This document shows, one piece after another, positions 24,421 through 35,480 of a stretch of 64,000 nt of DNA. The stretch comes from Eucalyptus grandis (Eukaryota > Streptophyta > Magnoliopsida > Myrtales > Myrtaceae). The position numbers were made by a program, and so were the translations under genes. The stretch lies in the NCBI RefSeq assembly GCF_016545825.1, contig NC_052619.1:74038115-74102114 (forward strand). Reading direction: 5' to 3'. Positions within the stretch are counted from its first letter, which is position 1, and each line of letters begins with the position of its first letter. The notes under the pieces were generated by a model, which was not told the DNA's origin, did no database searches, and worked only from the letters and a program-made list of their open reading frames with translations.

Positions 24421-24905
24421 GGTACCTACCACTGTCTAGGTACTCTCTTCTTGACACTCGACCTGTTCGAGTTGTCCCCAGAGTATTGATACTTGTGACT
24501 GACCAAGTATCCCTTTATCGTTGAATACATGCTGCTATCTAGGTATCTCCATTGTTTTTTAGTACCGGCCACCGTTTGGGTACTCTCTTCTTGACACTCG
24601 ACCTGTTCGAGTTGTCCCCAGAGTATTGATACTTGTGACTGACCAAGTATCCCTTTATCGTTGAATACCTGCTGCTGTCTAGGTATCTCCATTGTTTTTA
24701 GTACCGGCCACCGTTCGGATACCCCATTTTCCTGACACTCGACCTATTCGAGTTGTCCCCAAAGTATTGATACTTGTGACTGATCAAGTATCCCTTTATC
24801 GTTGTATACCTACTGCTGTCGAAATATCCCTGTATCGTCAAATACCCACTGTTGTCCGGGTACTTCCTTTTCATGACACTCAACCTGCCCGAGTTGTCTC
24901 CAAAT
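24421..24905 (+). repeat. Tandem array, about 140-bp unit, 3.5 copies
   Basis: Copies share TGACACTCGACCTG at 24452, 24592, 24733 and 24874 (spacing 140, 141, 141). Each includes GTATTGATACTTGTGACTGA. It lies in the 3' untranslated zone of the nested element. Confidence 0.9.
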
Positions 24906-25130
24906 AATATAGCAGCTGTTCAAGCATTCCATTGCTTTGCTTGGCACCACCGCCAGGTATGCTTTCTTACACTTGGACTTCTTTGAGTGGTCCCGGATCA
25001 TGTCATTAAATACTTGTGTTCATCCAAGTATTCCGGTACTTTGTACTCCTGCGGCTACTCAGGTGTTTCAGCCCTTTTGAGTGCCTGCGGCCATCCAGGT
25101 AAGCCTTGTGCTACATTCAAGTTTATGTTA

Positions 25131-26105
25131 CCAGGAGGTGAGAGACCTTCACGAATATCTCAGGTACGCCATCGATATTCCCAATTACCAGGAGGTGAGA
25201 GACCTTCACGAATATCTCAGGTACGCCCTCGATATTCCCATTTACCAGGAGGTGAGAGACCTTCATGAATATGCGAGGCACGTCCTCAATATTCCCAATT
25301 ACCAGGAGGTGAGAGACCTTCATGAATATCCAAGGTACGTCCTCGATATTTCAACTACCAGGAGGTGAGAGACCTTCACGAATATCCAGGTACGCCCTCG
25401 ATATTCCCAATTACCAGGAGGTGAGAGACCTTCACGAATATCTCAGGTACGCCCTCAATATTCCCATTTACCAGGAGGTGAGAGACCTTCATGAATATGC
25501 GAGGCACGCCCTCGATATTCCTAATTACCAGGAGGTGAGAGACCTTCACGAATATCTCAGGTACGCCCTCGATATTCCCATTTACCAGGAGGTGAGAGAC
25601 CTTCATGAATATGCGAGGCACGTCCTCAATATTCCCAATTACCAAGAGGTGAGAGACCTTCATGAATATCCCAGGTACGTCCTCGATATTCCCATTTACC
25701 GGGAGGTGAGAGAGTCCCTCGATATTCCCATTTACCAGGAGGTGAGAGACCTTCATGAATATGCGAGGCACGCCCTCGATATTCCCAATTACCAGGAGGT
25801 GAGAGACCTTCACGAATATCTTAGGTACGCCCTCGATATTCCCATTTACCAGGAGGTGAGAGACCTTCATGAATATGCAAGGCGCGTCCTCAATATTCCC
25901 AATTACTAGGAGGTGAGAGACCTTCATGAATATCCAAGGTACGTCCTCGATATTCCCTTTTACCAGGAGGTGAGAGACCTTCATGAATATCCTAGGTACG
26001 CCCTCGATATTTCCAATTACCAGGAGGTGAGAGACCTTTATGAATATCCAAGGTACGTCCTCGATATTCCCACTACCATGAGGTGAGAAACCTTCACGTA
26101 TATGC
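25131..26105 (+). repeat. Tandem array, 57-bp unit, about 18 copies
   Basis: Unit CCAGGAGGTGAGAGACCTTC... repeats every 57 bp (25131, 25188, 25245 and so on), with one 39-bp short unit near 25699. As 57 is a multiple of three, one plus frame stays open for most of the array and encodes 19-residue repeats around YQEVRDLHEY. The minus strand is open over most of it as well. Units fall into variants (EYLRY, EYARH, EYPRY) that recur in order, a higher-order arrangement. There is no start, signal peptide or homology to support a real protein. Confidence 0.95.
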
Positions 26106-26312
26106 AAGACCCATCCTCAATATTTCCACACGAATATCTCAGGTATGCTTTGATTCTTCCTTAAGAGTTTATACTTGTGATCGTTCAGGTACCCCCCCCG
26201 ATGCTTGTGATCATCCAGGTATCCTCCAAGAGTTTGTACTTGTGATCATCCAAGTACTATCTCCCAACAAATTAGATGCCCTGAGAAAGGTCGGTGCATC
26301 TCCCGTCAAGGT

Positions 26313-27075
26313 GACCGAAGAAAGGTTCGGGTCCTAGACAAACCATTGATTGTTTTGACAGGCGACCGAAGAATGGTTCGGGTCCTAGACAAACCATCGA
26401 TTGTTTTAACAGGCGACCGAAGAATGGTTCGGGTCCTGGAGAAGCAATTTCCTGTCACAGCGACCGAAGAATGGTTCGGGTCCGAGACAAACCACTGATT
26501 ACTCCAATAGGTGACCGAAGAATGGTTCAGGTCCTGGAGGAGCAATCTCCCGTCAAGGCGACCGAAGAAAGGTTCGGGTCCTAGACAAACCACTGATTGT
26601 TTTAACAGGCGACCGAAGAATGGTTCGGGTCCTGGAGGAGCAATTCCCCGTCAAGGCGACCGAAGAAAGGTTCGGGTCCTAGACAAACCATTGATTGTTT
26701 TGACAGGCGACCGAAGAATGGTTCGGGTCCTGGAGGAGCAATTCCTCATCAAGGCGACCGAAGAAAGGTTCGGGTCCTAGACAAACCATTGATTGTTTTG
26801 ACAGCGATCAAGAATGGTTCGGGTCCTGGAGAAGCATCTCCCGTCAAGGCGACCGAAGAAAGGTTCGGGTCCGAGACAAACCACTGATTGTTTTAACAGG
26901 CGACCGAAGAATGGTTCGGGTCCTGGAGAAGCAATTTCCCGTCACGGCAACCGAAGAATGGTTCGGGTCCTGGAGGAGCAATTCCCCGTCAAGGCGACCG
27001 AAGAAAGGTTCGGGTCCTAGACAAATCATTGATTGTTTTAACAGGCAACCGAAGAATGGTTTGAGCTCTGGAAAA
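26313..27075 (+). repeat. Tandem array of alternating 51/47-bp units, about 16 copies
   Basis: Every unit begins GACCGAAGAAWGGTTCGGGT. Units followed by CTAGACAAACCA are about 51 bp and units followed by CTGGAGRAGCAA are about 47 bp. The two types mainly alternate, giving a repeat dimer of about 98 bp. It lies in the 3' untranslated zone of the nested element. Confidence 0.93.
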
Positions 27076-27323
27076 GCAACCTCTTCATATCATCAGGTAA
27101 GATGACGCCTTGATACTTGCCAAACTCGGGGTTCACACCCTATCTCACTCACTCCCGGTAAGTAACTACAGGTATCTTCTTATCTGTCTTAGTATATGTA
27201 ATGTTATAGTGCTCTTTTTGCATAGGATAATAGGTCCTAAGTAAAATATAATCTGTTATGCATGTATGGATAAAATTTAGGCATCAATTTGTCTTTGAAT
27301 GCAACCTCTGCGAGCTCACCTTC

Positions 27324-27336
27324 AAAGAGGGGCAGC
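27324..27336 (+). promoter_or_regulatory. Polypurine tract of nested element
   Basis: AAAGAGGGGCAGC lies directly before TGTTGACGCC of the 3' LTR. Confidence 0.85.
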
Positions 27337-29240
27337 TGTTGACGCCTAAAATTAGTTAGGTTTTATTTAGCTTTATTTAACTTTATTTTATTTTATCTTT
27401 TTCGGATAATAAATAAACAAATAACGAAAGAAAAAACAGAAAAAGCAGCCCCCACATGGGCCTTCGGCCCATCATCGCCTCAAGCCTGGCCCCTCCGCAT
27501 CGTCTTCTTTCTTGCGCCACTGAAGAGCACGCGCAGGCAGGTGCGACGCCGGAGAAGCATGAGCGGACGATGGTCGCGTGCGGAGCAGAGGGGCAGGTGG
27601 CGTCGACGGGACGTGACCGGAGGCAGCAATGATGGCGGATGGGATGGCGGTCCAACCGGTGGGTCGAAGCCTCGCCGACCGGCCGCTCCCGCACCTATAA
27701 ATAGAAGGGAGCCACCGTCGACGAAGGGACACACGGACGCCGAGAAGGATCGAAGGCCGCAGATCCTCAAACCTCCCACCGAGACTTCGGACGGGGGGCC
27801 GAGGACGAGCAGGCCGAGATCCGAGAACTCGCGGCCGGAGACGAGGGGAGAGATCCGAGTGGGTGGAGGCCGAGCACGAGATCCCGGAGAGAGAGAGACG
27901 GAGCGATCGAGTCGCAGCCCTTGGACACCCCATTGAGAGACTTGGGGGGCCGAGGGTTCGCGGCCTCAGATCTGAGCCTCGCTGGAGGGGAGAGTCTAGA
28001 GAGAGAGGCAGGAGGGGAAGGAATTCGCGTGGGTCTCGCCGTCGTCGTCTCTGCCCTCATCGCGCCGTCACCGAGCAGGTATCGCGTTGTCCCCGTCGCC
28101 GTCGCCATCGCCATCGCCATCCCCCTCTGCATAGCCCAGTCATCTCCGCCGTCGCCGCCGTCTCCGCCGTCGTCGTCACTGGAGCTCCTCGGCGCCGCGA
28201 ATTCGCAAACCCTAGGGTTTGCGATTTTCCGGGTCGCGAAGCGGATCCGGACCCGGAAAATCGGGTAGGGTTCGCGGTCTATGGGCGGCGGGAGTCGGGT
28301 TGGGTGTTCGGGTTGGATTCGGGTAGGGTTCGCGGGAAGTCGGGTCGCGGAGCGAGCGGAGCGGGTTGTCGGGTCGGGCCGGGTTGTCGGGTCGGGCCGG
28401 GTGTCCTAAACACCCGGCCACAACGCCGTTTCATTTAAATAAATAAATAAATAAATAAAAGGGAAAAAGACGAAAAATCCGAGTCCGGCCCGCAATGTAG
28501 GCCCGTCCGCATTTGGGTCGCCGGCCCGGTCGAGCCCAACCCGCGGATCCGACCCGGCCGGTTTTGTTTTATTATTTTAATATAAAATAGTATTCTAATA
28601 AATAATAAATAAATAATTTATTTTAAAAAAATCAAAAATGTTTTAATTTCCAGAAAATCAAAAAAATATTTAAAAAATGTTGAAAAATGTTTTATTTTCT
28701 AAAAAAATCGAGAAAAATCAAAAATAATTTATTTTCCAAATATTTGGAAAAATATTAAAAAAATATATTATTTTCGAAAAATCAAAAAAATCAAAAATAT
28801 TCCATATTTTCCAAAAAAAAATCCGAAAAAATCCCTTTTGTGTCCAAAAAATTAGAAAATGACTCAAAAAATGTTTTTCCTCCCAAAAATGCATGGAAAA
28901 CCCCTCGAACATCCAAAAAACCTTAGGATTTAAACAAGATTAGGTACCGAAAGGGCATTAGTGATTAACTAGTGTAATCAAGTCCCCGATCCTAATTTTC
29001 TGGGTTGCGCAGAAGTGAGTATTTCTCCCGATACTTCACTTGGGTTTCTAATCAACCCACCCCAAATCGATTAGTGGCGACTCCAATTTAAAAATTAATT
29101 TACGGGTTAAAAACTCAGACCATTAAGTCGTGAATTGGTGGACTTGGGAGAGTCCGGGCTTAATAAATTCAGCCGAGCCATTAGCCTCTTTAGGCGCTCG
29201 TACTCGATTGCGGGCGCCGAAAAAAAAAGAGGTCGCGACA
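27337..29240 (+). repeat. Nested element 3' LTR
   Basis: 1904 bp, closely matching 14994-16892, with a TATA box at 27696-27703. It is followed at once by the CTCCT target duplication (29241-29245). Confidence 0.95.
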
Positions 29241-29555
29241 CTCCTGCAGGGTCCCCAGCAACTCATGGCGAAGTTCTCCCATGCCGGTCTTGAGCTCTTG
29301 CACATCTGCAACCAGCTCCTATCTTCCGGCGTCGACTCCATCCACGGTATGGGTCAAGCCATCGACCGATCCTTGGACATCGGTGACGAATAACTCTAGC
29401 TTCGTCATCCGTTGTGCAAGATCCCCCATTGGCTCCCTCGAGCTCGAAACTCCATGGTTCTTTTTCCCCCTGGCACCACCTTTCTCGGCGTTCTGCCCAC
29501 GATCAGCACAGTCACCACCCATGGCCAGCGCCTCATCAGATCGTGGATCAGCCAT
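29241..29555 (-). pseudogene. Chromovirus gag N-terminal part
   Basis: Starts at the first ATG after the primer site (29555, MADPRSDEA) and reads to the nested insertion. An in-frame TAG at 29319-29321 truncates it. The frame beyond (ELVADVQELKTGMGELRHEL) joins without a shift to the piece starting at 14993. A coiled-coil-like charged stretch is visible. Confidence 0.85.
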
Positions 29556-29576
29556 TGCACTTGCGCTTGGATCACA

Positions 29577-29593
29577 AATCAACTCTGATACCA
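29577..29593 (-). promoter_or_regulatory. Chromovirus primer binding site (initiator tRNA-Met)
   Basis: Minus strand TGGTATCAGAGTTGA, two bases inside the 5' LTR. This is the classical complement of the initiator tRNA-Met 3' end. Confidence 0.9.
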
Positions 29594-29595
29594 CT

Positions 29596-30053
29596 TGTCA
29601 CGGGCCGATCAATGCGCTCTCGATCACTCCTCGTTCACTCGAAGGCTACCCGTGTGGCCTTAAGGTTTTACCCCTAAGCAGCCTTTCAACACTTGACTCA
29701 TAAGGGACTTTGTAGAGAGAGAAACTTCTTAGAGAGAGAAGCTATGCTTTTCATATAACTTGTGAATGAGAATACAATGAAGGAGGACACCCCTTTATAT
29801 ACAAGTACAAGGTAAACCCTATCCGTAGATCTCCCTTAGATCTAACGGTGGAGATTGCACCTCCCCATCTACCAACTACCAGCATTAATTACACAACTAC
29901 CAGCTATTCACATTTATAGCGTATTCGTACAAATACGGTATCGCCCGCCTCCAGGAGAATACTCTAAGTCTCAGGGGTATAAGCCGAGGGTCTTTAATGT
30001 TCACACCCGTGTTCGAGAAATCTCTTGGACATGCTTTCTTTCGGGCCGTGACA
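29596..30053 (-). repeat. Chromovirus 5' LTR
   Basis: 458 bp partner of 10210-10668, with a minus-strand TATATAAA at 29794-29801. Confidence 0.93.
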
Positions 30054-30399
30054 CATGCATAGTGGCTGCTCAATCTATTTAGAAGAAATATATATTACTT
30101 ACTAACTTTGTGGTTGCTCACCCCACTATTTCCCAACATTCTCAGGTTTTTTGGTTAGTAGCTAGTAGAGTGAGATCGCTATCAATAAGGATTTTTGGAA
30201 GTGGACTTTGGCTATAATTAGAGGTTGTGTCCTTTGGTGGAAGGACCACCGTGTCACCCCCATCCCTGTAGTTTTCGGAGTATGATAGATTCCTTACTTA
30301 AAAAAACGAGCCTTAGTTTTTTTCCTTAACTTAGTTTCTTCCCATTTATGATTTTTTTATCTAATTTAAATTTATTTATTTAGAAAATAAAAGCTAGTC
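30054..30399. other. Unassigned flank of chromovirus
   Basis: AT-rich, stop-rich DNA. I see no gene and no clear repeat beyond the CATG at the insertion point. Confidence 0.5.
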
Positions 30400-30780
30400 T
30401 TTTCTTCATCATTGCTTATAACAATTTATCTTCTCGCCCTTCCAATCTTGAAGCTTACTTTCCGGTGAAATTTTAAATTGCAATCGACAATGCACGACAC
30501 ATTCATATACAGGTCCATTCCACAAGAGAATACCTTCCGGGTTACTTTTTAGTGATGAACCAGAGTTTAATCGTTTCTTTTGATTAAAAAATTGAGGTTC
30601 AAAAGTGCATTTCAATTTCAAGAGATGGAGCGGCAGATAGAGCTTTTCTATTGGGAAGATCCGTTCCTATATATGTGTAGACAATTCCCCTAATTTTATG
30701 CCGCATGACTGCCTAAGGAGAACTATAATCAATGCATAACACACTTTATCTTAGTGGAATCATACTTTACCTTCACCAAA
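30400..30780. repeat. Local dispersed module R, copy 1
   Basis: Shares an ordered set of motifs with 31690-32060 and 35110-35480: GACAATGCACGACAC, GGTCCATTCCACAAGA, TCTTTTGATTAAAAAATTGA, then TAATGCATAACACACTTTAT. It is diverged and has no coding potential. The following 30850-31063 holds two further short units that share AGAGTCAYATTTTCTTCCAT. Confidence 0.75.
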
Positions 30781-31689
30781 AGGCTAACTTTCCGTGTCAA
30801 TGCGTAACATGTCTCTATACCTACTCAGCTCTAACTTTTTGACCTGCATCTAAAGATAGATAAAAGAGTCGAATCATCAAACACTAAACATAGGTGGAGT
30901 ATTATGATTTATCTTAGGATAGAGTCACATTTTCTTCCATTAATATGCAAAGAAAAGTGTCTCTCCACTAAATAAAGATAAATTAATCGGATCGTCAAAG
31001 GCTTAAAGTGGGAGGATTAGTATGAATTGTTCTTAGGAAAGAGTCATATTTTCTTCCATCCATGGCTCAAGCTGTGATTCATAGGTTACAGATCAAGAAG
31101 ATATAGATTTAGCTAAATTCAAACCTGCATAATATCCAAGTGCAGATAGGAAAAAGTTTCTTTTAATCAGGGATAGATGATAACAAGTGCATATAGGAAA
31201 AAGGCGACCCAAGTTTAATTTATCAAGTCGTGTTGAATTTTACAAATTGAGCTCTTTTCTCTTAGGTAGGCATGGAAGTATAAATTGATTCATTGGGCAC
31301 ACTCATGATGTGATGTTGCATATCCTTTATAAGCTATCGTAATTGTAATATATAATAATAAAAAAATGCATTTTCTAATAATTTATAGTATGTTGTACAT
31401 ACTTACGATAAACATCATCAACAGTGGGGCAACATACCAAAATCTAAAACATAATGCGTTCGATGACATCATGTGTGTTTAATTAATATCAAACACTACA
31501 ACTCTCTATAAAATATCATAAAAATAAAGGATAACATATTGTATGCTGTTTTCACTTGGTCACATCCTAACATTGTGAAGTCGCTTGTTTTTGTTTTCTT
31601 TCGTTTTACGAGCTACATTCATCAAATTAAGTGGAAAGTGTCTTTGTAATATCTTTTTGTTAGACAGGTGTACAGGTGAACGGCGAAAA

Positions 31690-32060
31690 TCACCAAATCT
31701 TAAATGGAATAAGGGGCTCCACACATTGAAGCTTATCCATAACGGTAGAGAAATTTGCTTGGAATCTTTAAACTCTGTGAAAAGATGGAGATCCAGATTG
31801 AAATGGACAAATGACTCATTTATATCCAGGTCCATGCCAAAAGAAAATTACCCTTTTGATGGCTTCTTTTGATAAAGAATTTGAGGGTTCGAAACGGCAT
31901 TTGAATTTAGCGTTGTGGGAGAGATTTTCTTTTGGGACAATCTCTTACTATATAAGTTGAAGCAATTCCACTAATATTATGCAAGATTAACGCCTAAGGA
32001 CTAATGCATAACACACTTTATCTTAGTGGAATCCTACTTCACCTTAATTAAAAGGCTCAC
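31690..32060. repeat. Local module R, copy 2
   Basis: Same motif order as copy 1 (GAGATCCAGATTGAAA, AGGTCCATGCCAAAAG, CTTCTTTTGATAAAGAA, TAATGCATAACACACTTTAT). It heads the unit that leads to a LINE remnant and the third defensin-like gene. Confidence 0.75.
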
Positions 32061-32724
32061 TCTTCTTTGTACAATACTCAAAAACCGAACAGAACGTTGG
32101 ATTACCATGATGTCAATTAAATTACAGGTCTATTATAGGTGGACTACCTAATAAAAAAACATGTTTAGTTCTTCTTCTTCTTTTTCTTTGGGTTGTAGAT
32201 CAATCAAATTAATCATTCTCGAATTCATATATGATGTGCAAAATGCGAATAAATATCATTAATGTCCTGATAAGTGAAGATCAGAAAGGGACACGGGCAG
32301 CATAAGGAGTGAATATTTCCACCCCACATCGCAAAAATTGACCTCGCTGTCGAAAAATTGTACTTTTGGTCCTCGTACTTTCGCACTTTCTTCAACTACG
32401 CGTAAAAAAAAAAAAAAATCTCTCGTCAGCCACCAATATTGCATCCGCATGTGTACGCATATGATTAGATGTAGTTTGTAAAACACGGACAATTTTTTAA
32501 GCTCGCGTACTTCAAGCATGAGGCATTCACGGAATTTATGGATATAGGTACTCATCATCCGACAAATAATGTTATTCTACTGACATGTTTAATGCAAACA
32601 CTTCTCAGGAAAGAGGAATAAATTTACGGCTATGCCTCGTTAGAAATGATCCTTTCCTTACTCTGACATTATTTAACCTTCAATAATTTGTCGAAGAAAA
32701 GGAAAAGATTAACATAATGCCTGC

Positions 32725-33290
32725 TTGCAGCTTTTGGTATTCCTCCTCAGTTCCTCAACTGGGTTGAGAAGTGCATTACTACTATTAGGTTTTCTATTAA
32801 TGTTAATGGGAAGCTTGTTGAATATTTTCCTGGGAAGAAAGGTTTAAGACGAGGTGATCCTATATCTGCGTACATGTTTGTGATGACAATGGAGGTTTTC
32901 AGTAGGCCGTTTGATGTTCCTGCTGCTTGAGGTTCATTTAAGTTTCACCGTGTGCAGAAGAATCAAGCTTGCTCACCTTTGTTTTGCTGATGACCTCAAG
33001 ATCTTTCGTGATGGTGATAAAGGATTATTTTGCTGCTGTATTAGCTTTGTTTTATGCACTTACTGGCTTGAGGTTGAATCCCATAAAAATTGAGCTTTCT
33101 TCAGCTGCTTTGAGCCAAGTAAAGGTACAGGAACTTTTGGATTATACCCACCTTAAACCAGGTGCTCTACCGGTTAGGTACTTGGGTCTTCGTTTGATTT
33201 CTGGAAGGCTTAAAGATAGTGATTACACAGGGCTTTCTCATCGAATCCTTCAGCAATTTCAGCATTAAACTGCATTCGATCTAGAGATTA
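32725..33290 (+). pseudogene. LINE (L1-type) reverse transcriptase remnant, copy 1
   Basis: Frames read KKGLRRGDPISAYMFVMTME, then LAHLCFADDLKIF, then TGLRLNPIKIELS and YLGLRLISGRLKD. This is the order of the plant LINE RT palm with FADD catalytic residues. At least two frameshifts and stops separate the pieces. No endonuclease or tail is seen. It is paralogous to 36050-36560. Confidence 0.85.
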
Positions 33291-33868
33291 ACCGTTCAAG
33301 AATAACATGGAATTTGAACAGAATGACAAATAATCGGTATGATGCCCTTATCGCAAATTTGCCTTTGATCTTGCCCTCATTCTTTGTTTAAATTTGAATC
33401 TCCCTTATCCCACCAGTTTTAGATTGATTCCTAAACCGGTTCTGATATTCAATAATTCTCTTTCTACAGTCCGAATCCTTAAATTTTTTCTGTCAATGCG
33501 TTTACTACATAGTTCTGGATGTAAGTACCCCTGGTTTTACTGCTTCCATCTCTTTCTCAATTTTGCTCATTCTCATTTCTTCTCAATAAATTTCCCGTGG
33601 ATAAAAGCCTGCTCAATATCCAGGGAAGCAAAGAGACGGCAAGAACTTATATAAGGCAAAACCTTATTTGAGAAGAGCTAATTCTAGGTTGTCTCTTTCA
33701 CTCCCTTTAAGCAAGAAGATAGGAGATGCGATGGCACTGAGAGCTGATTGAACAGATCTTGTTCGATCTAGTATGCTAATAAAGAAGAGCCGGTGAATTA
33801 GTCTCCTTTACTTTGGCCTCTCTTGAATTCCATGATAGACTTATTCATCATCGAGCATGATAGCTCTA

Positions 33869-34232
33869 TTAACAACTATAGAAACATAAGCAATAGATCC
33901 CATTACAAAACCCCCTAGGATGCTTATCACCATAGTATTTGTCACAAAAGGATTGACACGGACCGTCCTTGCAACCACCCGGTGCTGTCCCATACTTCAC
34001 ACATTCCCGAACAGCCTCCACTTCATAATTGCCTGTCATCAAGACACAAAATTTCAAACGATTGAACCCGTGAAGAAAACATAATCTTGTCGTAATTTCT
34101 TTAACCACGTTCATCCTCCTTTGAGAAGGAAAGTAGGGATGGTGAAAATGGGGGGAAAGGAAGAAGATTACACATAATGAAGAGGACAAAAAGTAGAAGC
34201 ATCGTGGGCACGCAGAGGCTCTTCATCTTCAT
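33869..34232 (-). CDS. Defensin-like secreted cysteine-rich peptide, copy C
   Basis: Same architecture as copies A and B. Exon 1 (34232-34172, 61 nt) encodes a signal-peptide-like segment with a Leu/Phe/Val core. The intron runs 34171-34033 (GTAAT...AG). Exon 2 (34032-33869) encodes the mature part. The eight cysteines are kept with nearly the same spacing (GGCKDGPCQSFC, then RGFCNGIYCLC and a final C). Total is 74 residues, two shorter than the paralogs through a deletion near the N-terminus of the mature part (VRE instead of DPGRT). Changes cluster in the loops and leave the Cys frame intact, which suggests the gene was selected while diverging. A TATA box is at 34330-34337. Confidence 0.78.
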
Positions 34233-34329
34233 GTCTCCAAATATTTCAGAAGCCTCCTCAAGTATATTGATCAGTTCCTCTGATTCTATATATTTTCCTT
34301 GGAGGTCATTGTGTGTATCCATGTGCTCC

Positions 34330-34337
34330 TATTTATA
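34330..34337 (-). promoter_or_regulatory. TATA box of defensin-like gene, copy C
   Basis: TATAAATA on the minus strand, about 98 bases upstream of the exon 1 ATG. Confidence 0.55.
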
Positions 34338-34460
34338 GGGCGACTGGCCATACCAACCTTCATTTCCTTGTGAAGGACAATAATTTAAATCTCTAGAGAC
34401 ATGGTGGCACACATGCTGGAGGAATCAAATCTCCGCATTCCAAAAAAAATGAAAAAAAAA

Positions 34461-35109
34461 ACACTTCACAATCCTATGATTTTGTTGCATTCACATTTTC
34501 GAAATGGTTGGTTGGGGGGTTCTTTTCTTTGTGCACATAGCTTTTCAATTCTTGCTTTGGAAATGATCGAAGACTGGAAATAAAGTCGTGGGTAACTATA
34601 TTTGGGATCCATTAGCTTCTTGCCTTGAATATCATAAATATTGATCAAATATTTCCTATGCCTCAAGCAAATTATTCAATTCCTTTTCATACTTCCTATG
34701 GCTACTGTTTCTCTTGACATATGTTAGTATTCGAGTAATTTCTTTCTGTTGAAGAAAACGATAGATCTATACTTAGAGTTTAATCGAGGTTCTCATATGG
34801 CATTTTGTCTTCTTTTCAAGTATGAATTTTCAAGTATGGTGCAGTAACTTATATGAAGAGGAACGAGTATGATTCAACGTGGAGACTATGAGTAAATTGG
34901 ATAAACTTCAAGGGTAGAGATCGCTTAAGGAAATTTGGTTTGGTAGATTAGTTCACTGAGTCCTCAAATTGGCGAAATATCATGCGTCTCAACAACAGCA
35001 TTACACGGGAGGTGGACTACCCAAGTGCTGACTATGTCCGCCGTCCTCGGTGACAATCCCAGTCTGAAGCTTTTAGGAGATTATTTAGTCTGACTAATCT
35101 CGAGGCTTT
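34461..35109. other. Spacer without recognised gene
   Basis: Stop-rich AT-rich DNA between the third defensin-like gene and module R copy 3. Confidence 0.5.
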
Positions 35110-35480
35110 TACATGAAGGGTAGAGAAATTTGCTTGGAATTTCAAATTCTGTGAAGAGATGGAGATCTAAATTTAAATTGACAATGCATGACACGTGTAT
35201 GTAAAGGTCCGTTCCACAAGAAAATACCACCCTGATGATTTCTTAGAGATGAACCAGGTTTTAATCAATTCTTTTGATGCAAAATATGAGGTTCAAAGTG
35301 CATTTAAATTTAGAGAGAGGGGTTTCCTTTGGAAAGATGTCTTCCTGTATATGTGTAGACAACTCCCCTAATTTTATGCCAGATGATCGCATAAGATGTC
35401 CTTTAATTAATGCATAACACGCTTTATCTGAGGGAAATCATACTCGACCTTCACCAAAGGCTATTTTTTTCGTGAAATAC
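35110..35480. repeat. Local module R, copy 3
   Basis: GAGATGGAGATCTAAATTTA, GACAATGCATGACACG, AGGTCCGTTCCACAAG and TAATGCATAACACGCTTTAT in the same order as copies 1 and 2. It heads the unit leading to a LINE remnant and defensin copy B. Confidence 0.75.

Larger units (their letters stand above)
14994..29240 (+). mobile_element. Ogre/Tat-like Ty3 element lacking pol (TR-GAG type), nested in chromovirus gag
   Basis: 14.25 kb with 1.9-kb LTRs (TGTTGACGCC...GTCGCGACA) and a perfect 5-bp target duplication CTCCT. After the 5' LTR comes a primer site for a tRNA other than initiator Met (TGGCGACTCCGCTGGGGA, the type used by Ogre/Tat elements). Then come a DUF7745-like ORF1, two gag-like segments, about 3.7 kb with no coding signal, three tandem-repeat families, a polypurine tract and the 3' LTR. 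I found no protease, RT, RNase H or integrase motif in any frame, so it looks non-autonomous and would depend on an autonomous relative. The two LTRs are very similar, so it is younger than its host element. Confidence 0.9.
10210..30053 (-). mobile_element. Ty3/gypsy chromovirus, decayed, with nested insertion
   Basis: Complete LTR retrotransposon structure on the minus strand: 5' LTR 29596-30053, primer site 29577-29593, gag (29555 downward, interrupted, resuming at 14993), protease, RT, RNase H, integrase, chromodomain, polypurine tract next to 10669, and 3' LTR 10210-10668. Removing the nested 14.25-kb element leaves about 5.6 kb, normal for plant chromoviruses. CATG flanks both ends (10206-10209, 30054-30057), consistent with a 4-bp or eroded 5-bp target duplication. 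At least seven in-frame stops and two frameshifts make it inactive. A C-terminal chromodomain places it in the chromoviruses; the lineage (Galadriel, Tekay, Reina or CRM) is not resolved by eye. Confidence 0.93.
33534..34460. repeat. Older, diverged copy of the defensin-gene block
   Basis: Aligns with roughly 355-1760 of copy A with many substitutions and indels; the equivalents of the LINE tail and much spacer are missing. It contains the third defensin-like gene. Divergence is far higher than between copies A and B, so the cluster arose in at least two steps. Confidence 0.8.

Noticed and set aside
25322..25909. 195-codon protein of 19-residue repeats
   Set aside because: The frame is open only because the unit is 57 bp; no start context or homology. 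Reported as a tandem array.
25131..27075. CRISPR-like array
   Set aside because: Units are directly contiguous without unique spacers, in a plant retroelement.
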